A stretch of 64,000 bases of DNA from Rhynchospora pubera (GCA_028095005.1 CM051460.1:282946238-283010237); one strand, 5' to 3'. Counted from the first letter of the stretch, positions 48,012 through 59,460 are shown. The notes: a model not told the origin generated them from the sequence alone. Numbers and translations: made by a program.

Positions 48012-48199
48012 TCGCGCGGAAAGGGAGGGTCCAGAGAGAGAGCGAAGCAGGTCTCGTTAGATCGGAACCCATATATATAAAGTAAAGTTTGGATCGGAAT
48101 CCTGGTCGCGCGGAAAGGGAGGGTCCAGAGAGAGAGCGAAGCATGTCTCGTTAGATCGGAACCCATATATATAAAGTAAAGTTTGGATCGGAATCCAGG
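48012..48199. repeat. 94-bp tandem duplication upstream of the PMD gene
   Basis: TCGCGCGGAAAGGGAGGGTC starts both units (48012 and 48106). The copies are nearly identical, differing for example at GAAGCAGG against GAAGCATG. It lies between the PMD start and the right terminal repeat, where its promoter should be. Confidence 0.9.
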
Positions 48200-48475
48200 A
48201 TTCCGATCTAAGCTTAGATCGAAAACCCAGAATCCGATCAAAGTTTAGATCGGAATCCTGGATTCCGATCTAACGTTCGGAATCCAGGATTTCGATCTCG
48301 TGATACTATTTATATTAAACTTGTTATATTGATATTATTTTTAATATATTATATTAATTTAATACTATTTTTTAAAATTTTAGTGGGATGGGGAATGGAG
48401 GCCGATAGCCCGATGTCCAGGTCCCCGAAATGGGCCGTATTGCTGACGGGCTTCTTTTGGGCGGGGGCCTATATT

Positions 48476-50056
48476 CCGAAAAATTTAAAAATAATATTAA
48501 ATTAATATGATATATTAAAATTAATATCAATATAATAATATTTCTTTAAATAGTATCACAAGATCGGAATTTCAGATTACGACGGCAAGATCGAAATTTC
48601 AGCTTTTTTATTTTTTTATATATTATTTATTTATTTAATTAATTTATTAATTAGTTAAATAATTAGAAAAATAGATAATATATTGTAAAAATATTGAAAA
48701 AATATGGAAAAATCAGGAATAATTAAACTAAATTTTATATGTAATTTAGTATTTTTTTGGAGAAATTAAATTTTTTTCTTTTATTAGTTTATTAATTAGT
48801 TAATTAATTAGAAAAATAAATAATAAATTCTAAAAATATTGAAAAAATATAAAAAAAATCAGGAATAATTAAAAAAAAATTTATATGTAATTTAGTATTT
48901 TTTTGAAAAATTAAATTTATTTTCCTTTTAATTAATTTATTTAATTAAATATAAATTTAATTAATTTATTTAATTAAAAAATGAATAATTAAGTATAAAT
49001 TTTTAATTAATTTACATTAAAATTATAAATTTTGAAACAACCATTTGATATGCGTCCCGGATGTCGTCCTCTATATATATTATTTTCATATTATATATTA
49101 AACAATCATATCGAGTCTCATGATCAAGGAAGCACTTCCTGGATTGCGTTAGAAAGGAATCACACGAGATTGATGTTTTACTGAGACGGAGAAGAAAGAC
49201 TAAATTCGCTTGATTTACTGCATTTCTCTTTTTAATAATTAATTTATGATTTTTAAAATTTTTTTAGTAGTTTAGAGTGGTTTTTAGGTTTGCAAACTTT
49301 CAAAGTGGATTTTGGAGGTCCAGAGAGTGTTTTTTGGCTTCGAAAATGGTCGTTACGGGGTTTCACCGGTTTCACCCCGATAACATGTGTAGATCTCGTC
49401 GCCAGCTTTCCGGAATGTCCTCGTTTGCGCCAAACGGACCTTCCTATCAAAAGTTATGCCTGTTTAAAGTTTTAATGTTCAAGTTATGCTTTTGTATCCC
49501 TGCAAATCCAGAAAGGATTAATAAAACTTTGAACATTCTGAATGGATTATGCCTTTATATCCCTGCAAATTCTGAAAATTTATAATCCTTTCTAAATGGT
49601 ACAATTCATTTAATTAAATAAGTTATAAAAATTTATATTTTAATTAAATAAATTAATTAAAATAAAAATAAATTTAATTTCCCTAAAAAATACTAATTTA
49701 CATATAAAATTTAATTTAATTATTCCTGATTTTTTCAATATTTTTACAATATATTAACTATTTTTTTAATTATTTTACTAATTAATAAATTAAATAAATA
49801 AATAATATATAAAAAAATTACTATTTTTCTAATTATTTAACTAATTAATAAATTAAATAAATAAATAATATATAAAAAATTAAAAAACTGAGATCTCAGC
49901 TGGATTCCGATCTCAGCTAAGTTCGGAATCCAGGAATCCGATATTGCGTTCGGAATCTGGGATTCCGATCTCGTGATACTATTTAAAAAAATCTTATTAT
50001 ATTGATATTATTTTTAATATATTATATTAATTTAATATTATTTTTAAATTTTTCGG
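48476..50056. mobile_element. Second Mutator-like element (1.58 kb), non-autonomous
   Basis: The perfect 9-bp duplication GCCTATATT lies at 48467-48475 and 50057-50065. The ends CCGAAAAATTTAAAAATAAT and ATTATTTTTAAATTTTTCGG are exact complements. The ends resemble those of the PMD element 93 bp away, and both carry GGAATCC/GGATTCC motifs. An open frame at 49277-49585 has no recognisable motif; I do not call it a gene. Confidence 0.88.
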
Positions 50057-50093
50057 GCCTATATTTATTTATTTATTTATGATTATTTAATCC

Positions 50094-50297
50094 GAATTCG
50101 CATCCTCTGGATGGCCATCCAGTGGATGGTTCGATCTCAGCCGTCTGATTTAATCTCAATGGCTATAAATGTCCCGTGCATGATACTAAGATTGATAGGC
50201 CCGAAAAAATCTAACCGTTTAGATTAAATCAGACGGCTCGTATCCAAAGACGTCCACTGGATGGTTGAATAACAACCATCCAGAGGATACGCTCCCT
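50094..50297. mobile_element. Mutator-type MITE in the A5-B5 spacer (204 bp)
   Basis: The 9-bp duplication ATTTAATCC lies at 50085-50093 and 50298-50306. The ends share ATCCTCTGGATGG and CCATCCAGTGGA in inverted orientation. The interior carries CCGTCTGATTTAATCT and its complement. Confidence 0.85.
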
Positions 50298-50449
50298 ATT
50301 TAATCCAGCCGTAGCACTGTACAGTAGCACTCCTCTTCTTTGTTTGTTCGCAAGTCGCAACCCTCAGAACTCAGAACCCTTCCTAGCCTCCTAGGAGATC
50401 CCGGCGGCCCGGCGCGAAATCAGCGAAGCAAAGCCAAGCAACCGCGCGC

Positions 50450-51912
50450 ATGGAGTCTTACGTACCGTACGCTTCCCTATGTTTTGTTTTGTTTTCAAAG
50501 AGCTCAATGTTATATTATTTATTTATAAATATGTACTGAATACTTACTGATGCTTTCTTTTTTGTGTAGATGTGGCAGTCCGAAGCCGAAGCCCAAGCGT
50601 GCTCGGATAGAGGTGTTTTCGGCCATGCTTGAGAGCACAGAGGAATGTCGTCTATTTGAGAGACTCGGCTTCAAACGGACCTTTGGCGTCGTCCTCCTCC
50701 AGAGCTGCAAACGCAATTATGTCATCTTTGATTCCCCCGTTGTAGGTCCTCAGCTAATTCATCCACGAGAGGTAAATTTCATTACTTTATTTATTAATTT
50801 GAACCCCTTCTTTTCTCTATCCACACTATCACTCCACCTGTAGCATGAGCATTCCCAAATCCCAACATTACCTATGCTTATTTTTTTTATAACCCCAATT
50901 AAAATTATAACTGTGCAATCCACCAACCATGGAGCAAAATGCCTCCTATACCCGTCCTCATTCATTGACAACACCAAATTAAATGTATTAATATTATTAT
51001 GTATTCTGCTTCAATTGCTGCTCCTTTACTCTTCTACTGCACAAATCTTCTCTTCCTGAGCAATTTTTATATATGCTTCTTGGTTCCTCCTCTATTTATC
51101 TGACCGGACCTCTTCAACTGGTCGACCTGAAACTAGTCGAATGACCCACTTTCCAAATTCAACCTCATGCCTCTGTCTCTAGTAATTTAATTATACCAGT
51201 CAAAGAACCTTCATCCCTACTTCATGTCGATGTAATTCTCTTGCTTTTTTTTATTTATTTATTTATTTTTCTTTACTGTCAGGGCCATCTCACTCTAACC
51301 GACCCCGAATGTAGCATACCCGTGGAGGATCAAGTAATCATTTTTCCTTGGTTTATCCTCCTGTATTTATGTGCTATGGATAAAGGTGAACATCCTCTGT
51401 GGAAAGCTGATATTGATGGAATGGACCAGCTCATCTGCCGGGAGATTCAATGCTTTTTTGGACTCGTTTTGCATGTGAATTTTGCCGTCTATCGCGATCC
51501 TATGGAGACACATTTGGATGTTCATTTTGTTGACCTTGACTGTGGAGAAGAAGATGCTCTCATTCAGGTTCATGGGACTGTCAGTGCATCAAATAGCATT
51601 CTCTCCGACTCTGAGGCTAAGAGTATTCTCTTCCGCCAATTGAGTGGAGAGTGCATCAGTCTCGAAGCTGGCAAGTCTGTACCTCTCCCTCTGTCCAGAA
51701 GGATGACAGTGCTTCCGTGTCAATCAACCTTGCGTGTTCATGTGAGCCTACATGTACGCATGCGTCATTTGGAGTTTAGCTTCCAAGGGATGGTGGACTC
51801 CGATAGTAGTTCAGGCTATGCTGGAGAGTTCTTACTTTCTCCCGATCGTGCCAACTGTGGTAAGTTGTTAGTGAAGGTCACTTGGGCGGAGTGCGAAGAT
51901 CGCCTCGAGTAG
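50450..51912 (+). CDS. B5: DUF6598-like protein, 282 aa, three exons
   Basis: Proposed exons are 50450-50466, 50570-50771 and 51283-51912, with phases 2 and 0 and no stop. Exon 1 is tiny (MESYV plus two bases), as in B1. Exon 2 begins CGSPKPKPKRARIEVFSAML and has FGVVLLQSC and YVIFDSPVV. Exon 3 begins GHLTLTDPEC and has LPLSRRMTVLPCQS and LLVKVTWAECEDRLE. It is the most diverged B gene, as A5 is the most diverged A gene, which supports their origin as one old pair. The short first exon lacks the proline run of B2-B4. Confidence 0.82.
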
Positions 51913-52481
51913 TATTATCTTGCCAACATATATTAGTTATCTTAATATTTCCCTGGTTGCGGTAGAACTTTGATACCGTTTGTATAATGCTTATTTTGGT
52001 ACCGATCTGCTGTATGTCTGTCTAATTTTACTTGAATTGATTTAAATATCTAAGTGTGGTTTGTTTTGCTTGAACAAAGCTTACTGATATGCATCCTTTA
52101 GTTGTTACACTTACTGGGCTATTACCCAGAACAAAGGTATTTCCTGCACCTTCTAATATAATTTAAAAGACAACACATTAACTAAACCATTTTTACTAGT
52201 TAAATAAAATAAATGAGGTTTAAGGGAGTTTTGTTTTCAGGTAAAATCCGGTGGCCTTGCTTCTTTATTAAATACAAAATTTACAAATTCCACAACAACT
52301 TCCAAGTTTAAGAGGAAATGAGGAAATTTTAAAATTGAAACCAGAGAAAAAAAAAACTCCAAATTTAAATAACAAATATGAAACCTCCATATTTTAGCAA
52401 CATGTAAATCCAATAGCATTTCACAAGGCTAATGGGGGCTATTACACATGGCCGAAATGCAAATGCAACTTGGCAGGTTGC
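51913..52481. other. Downstream of B5, no gene
   Basis: The first 200 bp resemble the DNA after B2 (TGGTACCGATCTGCTGTATG against a related stretch near 22290). The rest is AT-rich without recognisable features. Confidence 0.5.
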
Positions 52482-52932
52482 GCAGTCCAAACAAAATTTA
52501 AGTGCGCCGTTCAATTTGAACAGTTATTTTTGTAATTTTATATTCCTTGTATTTGTATAGATATTTATGTTACTGCTTTTTCAGATTAGTTTAGCTTTAA
52601 CTGTTCAATTGTAATTCGATGATTAATAACTCTCCTCTCATTCAATCTAGTAAGAATTCAATTTGTAACCAATTTTTTCCCCTTTGAGTAAAGCATTAAC
52701 AATGTATTTATTTTATTTTCGTTTGGCATCCACCTTAGACTCACTGGTTATTAAGAACAATAATTTTTTTTTTCATTAACGGTTTTAAATTTCTTCACGC
52801 TTACCATATTTTTCAGTAAAATAAAAGTTATGCTGTATTAAATTTATTTTATGGCGTGGGTGGATTTCGTGCTTTTCAGTAAATTATTATGTTGTAAAAG
52901 GAAAGTTATGTGTAACTTGTAACTTTTTAGCA

Positions 52933-53221
52933 TAGCTTTTTACTTTCAGAAAAACAAGTGCAGCATGTTCCTTTCCTAGGCAGCGCGAACAGACTTGAGG
53001 GCCAACTTTTGATCCGAGCCGTTCAATCTAATTTCGACGGTTAAGATTTTTCGGGCATATCGATCTAAGTTACATGCACGGGACCCCCTTAATCGTTGGA
53101 AATTAGATGTAATAGTTTAGATCATAAGTTGGCACTCAGGATTTGGAGGATGTGATTCCTAGCTTTTTACTTTCAGAAAAACAAGTGCAGCATGTTCCTT
53201 TCCTAGGCAGAGCGAACAGAC
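52933..53221. repeat. 62-bp direct repeats flanking a small MITE
   Basis: The 62 bp at 52933-52994 and 53160-53221 differ at one base (GGCAGCGCG against GGCAGAGCG). Between them lies an element with inverted ends: GGCCAACTTTTGATC on the left and GTGCCAACTTATGATC on the other strand near 53139. The left duplicate of the region has only one copy of the repeated stretch and no MITE. Confidence 0.8.
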
Positions 53222-53569
53222 GTGTTTGGTCATGTTTTTCTGTAGCACAAGCTGTGTCACAAAATTGTGACTATTTTAACTTGTCACTGCAACGGCGTCG
53301 TTGCACCACAACAACACAATTATTGTAAAAGTCTGTAACAGACTAACAGGCGATCTGAATTCATTTTTTCACTCATTCCCGTTATTTGAAAGTGTTTTTA
53401 ACTTTTTGTAGCTCTCTGATTTGTAAATGTTCTGTAACTTTCGTGATTGTCCTACGAACTCATCTTGATTAAATTCTGTCTAAGGTCTTAACGTGAACAA
53501 TAATATTAATAATGCATTATTTCACTTGTACCATACGCAGGCCTTCATCCCTGACTTAGAACTGACTCT

Positions 53570-53726
53570 GGGTGCGTTTGGATCGTTGGAAGAAAGAAGA
53601 AGAAGAAGGAAGAAGAAGAAAAAAAATTATAAACAATCCAAACTCTTCACAAAGTTACACACTTCCCAATACTTCTTTTCACTTCTTCCCTTCTTCCCTT
53701 CTTCCCACACCTATCCAAACGCACCC
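53570..53726. mobile_element. MITE with GGGTGCGTTTGGAT ends (157 bp)
   Basis: GGGTGCGTTTGGATCG at the left pairs with CTATCCAAACGCACCC at the right. The left duplicate reads GAACTGACTCTGTGAATTTT without the insert, which proves the insertion. The target duplication is no longer exact. The interior is purine-rich, then pyrimidine-rich (GAAGAA/CTTCTT). Confidence 0.85.
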
Positions 53727-54070
53727 TTGTGAATTTTAAACTAATCAATTTTTTGGGGCTGAACTTGTTATAAGGAGAAGAAATCAATTTAATTAAAGAA
53801 GGTATTAGTTGTAGTCCCTCTTGGTGATGCTTTTCCTGGTAGTTTCGGTGATTAAATTGACGCTTCAGTTCTTTATATTCAGATAGATGTATAATTACAA
53901 TTTAAATATTTACCATAAATAGATAAAAATAATCTCAGATTACATAATCCCTCCCACTTCACTCAAAATATTATTTTCAAAGCGAATCAAAGATGACCTT
54001 TTCAAGCATTAACAATAATAAAAAGCAAATCTCAAAAAGAAAAATAACAACAATAAAAAGCATAAAATGA

Positions 54071-55100
54071 GACGTAGGTGCCAGACCTTTTGCGGTACAA
54101 ATTCTACAAAGCTAATGTTTTGGATTGATAATTTAAATTTAATTTATTTGCAAATAAAACCAAATTTCATGTAGATAATAATTATATTATGTGTTTGAAA
54201 CTTCTGTTGCATATTGTTAAAAAAAAAATCGGGCGGATACAAAGAAATGCGCAGTTTTTATATTTAACATTCGCACATCTCGTTAAATTCGATCATTTGG
54301 GATCAATAAAAATACACCACCAAACTTGTTCCTCTGATATGTGGTTCTAAAAGGGAAAAAAATTATATGAGACTCTACGGACCGACAGATAATTTTGTAT
54401 CTAGCTAGAGCCTTTTGAAATGTTTTTTAATAAACATAAATAATTAATGGTAAATGTAAATTTTATATTTTCTTCACTCCCTTCACTACGCATTATTTAG
54501 CGCTCATTTTCTATGCTCAGCTCCGTCGAGTTCTACCGCTATGATTAGTGCCTATACACAATTTAAATTAGTTATCAACACATTACATATCATTAGAGTT
54601 TTTTAGCTCATTTGTTAAAACATATAAAGTACAAATTTTGATATAGTAAAAGTATAATCATGCTATAATAATGTTTATAAAAAAATTAAATATTACTTTT
54701 TAAAATGTTACCCACCAACATATATGATATATGATAATTTATAACTAAAAAATAATTATAAGAGTTTTATCTCCCCGAACTAGAAGTACTAATGTTTTTT
54801 TATAAAAAAAACAATTTATACAGAAGTTGCTTCTACCTCTTTTCATTACTTGAAAAAACAAATCAAAAGTACGTTAATAAAATGAAAATTGGGAAACGAA
54901 TCAACAGTGAAAACAATGATGCAAACGCCTGAAAATGAATCTGTAAAATATCCGGAGAGAATTGATTGTCAAGTCACATGGGACTAAATAAATGAAACAT
55001 ATGAAACATACCAGAGCATAATAACATATCTTTCCATTAATTTCTAGGAAATTATAAGTAACTCAATTTCAAAACCATACTGTAGGTAAAACTCAAATCG
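54071..55100. other. AT-rich intergenic, nothing recognised
   Basis: No open frame, repeat or structured element was recognised in about 1 kb. Confidence 0.5.
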
Positions 55101-58100
55101 CAACGGTTGTGGTACTGTTCTGGAATGAATCTGGGCCCTTCGTCTCCGCTAGCGCTCATGTCTTTTCTCTCGATTTCGCGGAGCTTCCTCCCCAGACTGT
55201 CCCTCTCTGTTCGATACTGGATCTAGGGTTTCTCCGATTGGTTCTCTCCATAAACTTCCCCATTTCTTCTGCTCTCGCTCTTGCCTGCTGCCTCACCTTC
55301 TTCGGTGAGTTTTCTATTCTTTCTCCCAATTTTTTCCATTTGCTTACTCTACTTAGTCATCTGATGGACGAGGAAACCGTAACATTTCGCTGGACGAGAA
55401 AACCCTAGCTTTGCGCCTCTTCCGCTTCCCTTGGGTTCTTTCTTCCTCTTTCAGTTGAGTGCCCTTTTTAGCCATTGACACCTCTCTCTCCTCTCTATCT
55501 CTTTCTTCCTGAAAATGCTTTCGAATCTGAGTTTTCGTTTGCAATTTGTTGTACGATTATGTGCTTTTGCTACTTCTACAGTTTGCTGGGTTGGGATTTT
55601 GTGAGGTTATGAGTTCATTCCCATTGCGTTTTACCATTTTTTTTTTACTAAAATTTTGGGCTAAATTTAGATTATCAAATGAAAACTCAAGAAAGGTGAT
55701 TTGGGATTTTGTCAGGTAATGATGGGTTCATTCCCGTGTGCTTAGATGGAGCATATTATCTCCTCTCTGGTTTATGTCTCAACCCAAGCTTTTTTTTATT
55801 TGGGTGCTCTCCTTGCCTATTTCTCCTATTTTGTTGATTGATTTTAGTATTTTATATCTTTCTTTTAACAATTTGGTCATGCCTGTTAGACTAAGTTACT
55901 TGCCAGTTATGAAAGCCCACTTTGTCATAACAAAAGATAGTAATTTTTCTGTCCTCTTTTTTTTCATATGATAGATCAAATTGTCGCAAAAATTTAGTGA
56001 TTGTTGTTTAATATCCGGTAATATTCTGATGTTCATATATCCGTTAATGTTCTCAATGGGGGTAGTTATGAACTAGGCTTATTTGACCTTATTATGGATT
56101 TCTTTTGTCTCTTTGCCTTTTGTCAGGTCAAGGAGTCGACTGTAGAAAAACAACATCATATTGCACACAGAAATATCTTTTATGCTCCTATAGAATAGAA
56201 TGTAGATTTTGCAAGTAAATTGAGGTTGGTATTTCTGAAATACTATTTCATATATATTTAATGTTTGATGAAATGATTTTATGCACTTCAATTGTTGCAT
56301 GCTATCAGATGTGAGGTTTGCTGAAGAAATAAATAGCAGTTATGTATCGCATTAATGATTTGTTCAATAGGTTGCAGAGGAAAGAGTTTTTTTTTTTGGA
56401 TTGGAAAGTAAATAGAGCCTTCTTACAACTTTGTTAATTGTTGCATCTTCTCTTTGCCATTGCAGGTATTTATAAAATTCTGGGCAAGGAAGTTTGTTGC
56501 TTGGGGGAAAAAATATTTTCGCGCTACTAGAGAAGTGGTTGATGGTTAAATTCTTGAAGGTATGAAGTTAGTTCATTGATTCAGATAACAGACTAATTTG
56601 GTACTTTTGGATTTTATTCTTTCGTTATTTGTGGTGCTATTTATTCATGTACTATTCAATTGGAGATGATTGTTTAGGGCCATTAAACTGAGAGATTGTG
56701 AGGTCTATCTAAAAATTTACTGCAATGGGGTAGATGATTTAACTGCGAAAGATCTTGGTTTTTATTATTATGATCTAATCTTTATTTTTGATGATTAGGC
56801 TTTGCAGGACTCAGCATAGAATAGAGAGGCAATAAGAAAAATTGAGCTCTCTAAGAAGGTAAAAAAATGTTAATTCGTTGTTCATTTCTTTTCTTTTTTC
56901 TAATTGATTGCATCGAAAAACAATCTGATTAATAGAAAATTTATTGCTTTCAAATATTATTGTTTGCAAATTAACATTCAGCTCTAAATAAGATAGTTGG
57001 AAAAAAATAGTTGTGTGTTTCAATTGGATGACAAGGCAATTTATCTTAATTTTTAGACATAGGTATATTATTTTAACTGGTACGTCTCATTATGTTAGAC
57101 ACCACTGTTGTTTGAGTGTAACATGGCTCATTCAGCTTTCTCAAATTCTGATATGCAATAATTCATTTTGTTCCTCCATGAGTTTTAAGGGTGCATCCAG
57201 TGTTCTTATGACAAAAATATAGTCCAGCTAGCAGATTTAATATGATACCAAAAGAGTTTCTTAAATGCAGCTAGCAGGTTTGTGCACCTCTCTCTCCTCT
57301 CTAACATGGCTCATTCAGCTTTCTCAAATTCTGTTCTTTCTCTATATTGATTGGGTTCTTTCTTTATATATTAAGGATATTGCGATGCTGGGGTCGTTGT
57401 TCCTGCATGGCCTTCTATTTTTTCCCTTCTCAATCCGAGGATTTTTTCGGTCAGTTTATGCATTGTGCTTTAACCGGTTTTGCTTATGTACCTGTCGTCT
57501 GTACCAGTATGAGAGTTGTGATCCACAGCATAGCAGTGTCGCAACAACACAGACACAGTGTGGAAACAAGCTCATTTTTGTATTTTTGTAGGTCCAAGAT
57601 ACTTAGTTCCTGCTGTCTTTATCCTCTACTATTCTGAGTTTGTGCTTTTTTCTTCTATATTCTTTAGTTATTTCAGGTCTTTACCTGTTCATTCTTTGGT
57701 TTTTCCATACGAAACTTTTCTGCCATGCTACATCTTACACTACTTAGTGATTGGTACCAACAGCGTGTTGTCGGGTCGGGACATGATAGTCCATAGAATA
57801 TTATTGGTAAGGTGTTTTGTTTTGTATTGTGTGGCAGTCCCAACAACCCTGTTATTGGCCCTGTTAGTGCCAGTGCAGGCCTATATCAATCACTAAATTA
57901 GAATACAAACTGCTGCTTGGACGAGTTTATTCTCTTTGGCAAAATGCACTTTTTTTGTCGCATTTAATGTTCATTTTCAGGAAGCATACCCTTTTTTTTG
58001 CTAAGAACACTCTTTTATATTATTCAATTTGTGTATTGCTTTCGTGGTGGTGTGGCAAATCTTTGTATTACCTACCGTTCAATTTTATTAATTATTTTCT

Positions 58101-59460
58101 TTTTAACATGCGTCGTTCTGGGAAACAAAAAATAAATCACAATTACATTTTCTCAACTAAATTGGAGGGGGGCTCTATAGTGAAAAAGCATCACAGGTCA
58201 TAACACAATATGAGAATGCAAAAGTAGGAGATCAAATTACACATCATGAATGAGATGATGCAAAATGAGGAGCCAACTGGAGGGTGTGTACATAGAGACC
58301 ATGATTGTACAGATAATATTTAATGTCAATTAAGTTTATCTTCGATAATTAAAAATTGGATTAATATGTAGTATTTTTACTCTTTGCTTTCAGCTATTAT
58401 CTCAGTTGCTGTTGATTTTCTAATAGTAGTGATATATTAATTATTATATCCTTGTAGTTATAGTGTTATACATTTCTAAACATTCAAATAAAAAATATTA
58501 TAATTTACTCGATTATTATATCCTTATACTTATTTGCAAATGGCTTAGGTTTGATTGTTGAAGCTTTTTGTTTTACTATGTACAAAATGGTCTCCTTCTT
58601 CCAGTCAGAACAAGACAAGTACTGCTATAAAAGTAAATAAATAAAAAAATTGTAGTAAGAGGAAGCATCCTTAACTGGTTTCTTCAATTTAATATGATAC
58701 ATCTTTTTTCTTTCGTTAGTATCAATACCTACAGGCCTCTAATCAGTTATGTTACGTAATTAAGTTCAAATTAATGTTGAGGCAATATTCCAATTTCATT
58801 GAAGAGAAACTGAATATGAAACTAATCTTTTAAATTTATATGAAGTTAATTTATAATTGACCATTTGAGCTTACTTTTTTTTCTACATTTTGCGCTATCT
58901 CAAGAGATATTCGCAATTGTTGACAAGGTGACCACTTCTGAAGTTGTCCAGACGCTTCGAATGGAAAATTGCTTTGAGGAGATTGTCAATGAAAATTCCA
59001 GGTATATTTTCCCTTATGTTGTTGACCTACAGACATGGGTGCATTATATTGAAACTCAGTGACTTGGTTTTCTAATCCAGCTTTCAAAGTTGATTTTATC
59101 CATTTTTCATCATGTCTACGATCTTATTAACTTGCAATATATTGATAAATATATCTAAGATCTATTTAATTTGTCTGTGTTAGTATTGCTATTGCCTTTT
59201 TTACTTTCCTCTTAGACATCATAGTTGAAGTTAGGAGATGAATTATAATAGATTTGGCATTTTTGTACTTAAAGTTCTATCTATTTTGTTAAACTATATG
59301 GCCGTAGATATATTTTGTTTTCTGTTATCGAGAGCATTAATTAATAATAACTTACAGATTGATGGAACTGTCAAATTGGCGGAAGAGGAGCACAGAAAAA
59401 TCAATTAAGAAGCGATATCAGTTAGTTCCTGTATCTTAACAAGTTTACTGTTACCAAACT
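55101..59460 (+). other. Possible decayed or captured multi-exon gene, not identified
   Basis: A CT-rich, UTR-like first block (55100-55305) ends in a good donor (CGGTGAGT). Exon-like islands follow. The best are 58905-59001 (EIFAIVDKVTTSEVVQTLRM, CFEEIVNENS) and 59358-59420 (LMELSNWRKRSTEKSIKKRY), whose phases join across the intron without a stop. Another at about 56809-56860 (NREAIRKIELSKK) has an in-frame TAG. I recognise no family. Together these suggest a damaged gene or gene fragments carried by a transposon. A 32-bp direct repeat (ACATGGCTCATTCAGCTTTC and on) occurs at about 57121 and 57303. Confidence 0.35.

Larger units (their letters stand above)
43649..48383. mobile_element. Mutator-like element of 4.7 kb carrying a PMD gene
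   Basis: A perfect 9-bp duplication TGGGATGGG lies at 43640-43648 and 48384-48392. The left end CCGAAATTTTAAAAAATAAT and the reverse complement of the right end (CTAAAATTTTAAAAAATAGT) begin terminal repeats of about 170 bp that continue through TAGTATCACGAGATCG. No MURA-type transposase is seen. The only gene is the plant mobile domain gene on the minus strand. PMD genes are known from plant Mutator-like and other transposons, so this fits an existing class. Confidence 0.88.
52482..54070. repeat. Right copy of the block duplicated across the array
   Basis: Direct-orientation relative of 6445-7290 and 9758-10165. It contains one extra MITE with a 62-bp duplication (52933-53221) and one MITE at 53570-53726, and it lacks the 2.5 kb seen in the left copy. 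No gene. Confidence 0.75.

Noticed and set aside
49277..49585. 102-codon frame inside the second Mutator-like element
   Set aside because: Overlapping open frames on both strands, no motif, no splice context; not enough for a gene call.
57265..57896. Overlapping hydrophobic open frames of 90-112 codons
   Set aside because: T-rich DNA gives Phe/Leu/Cys-rich frames in several phases; no conserved residues or exon borders.
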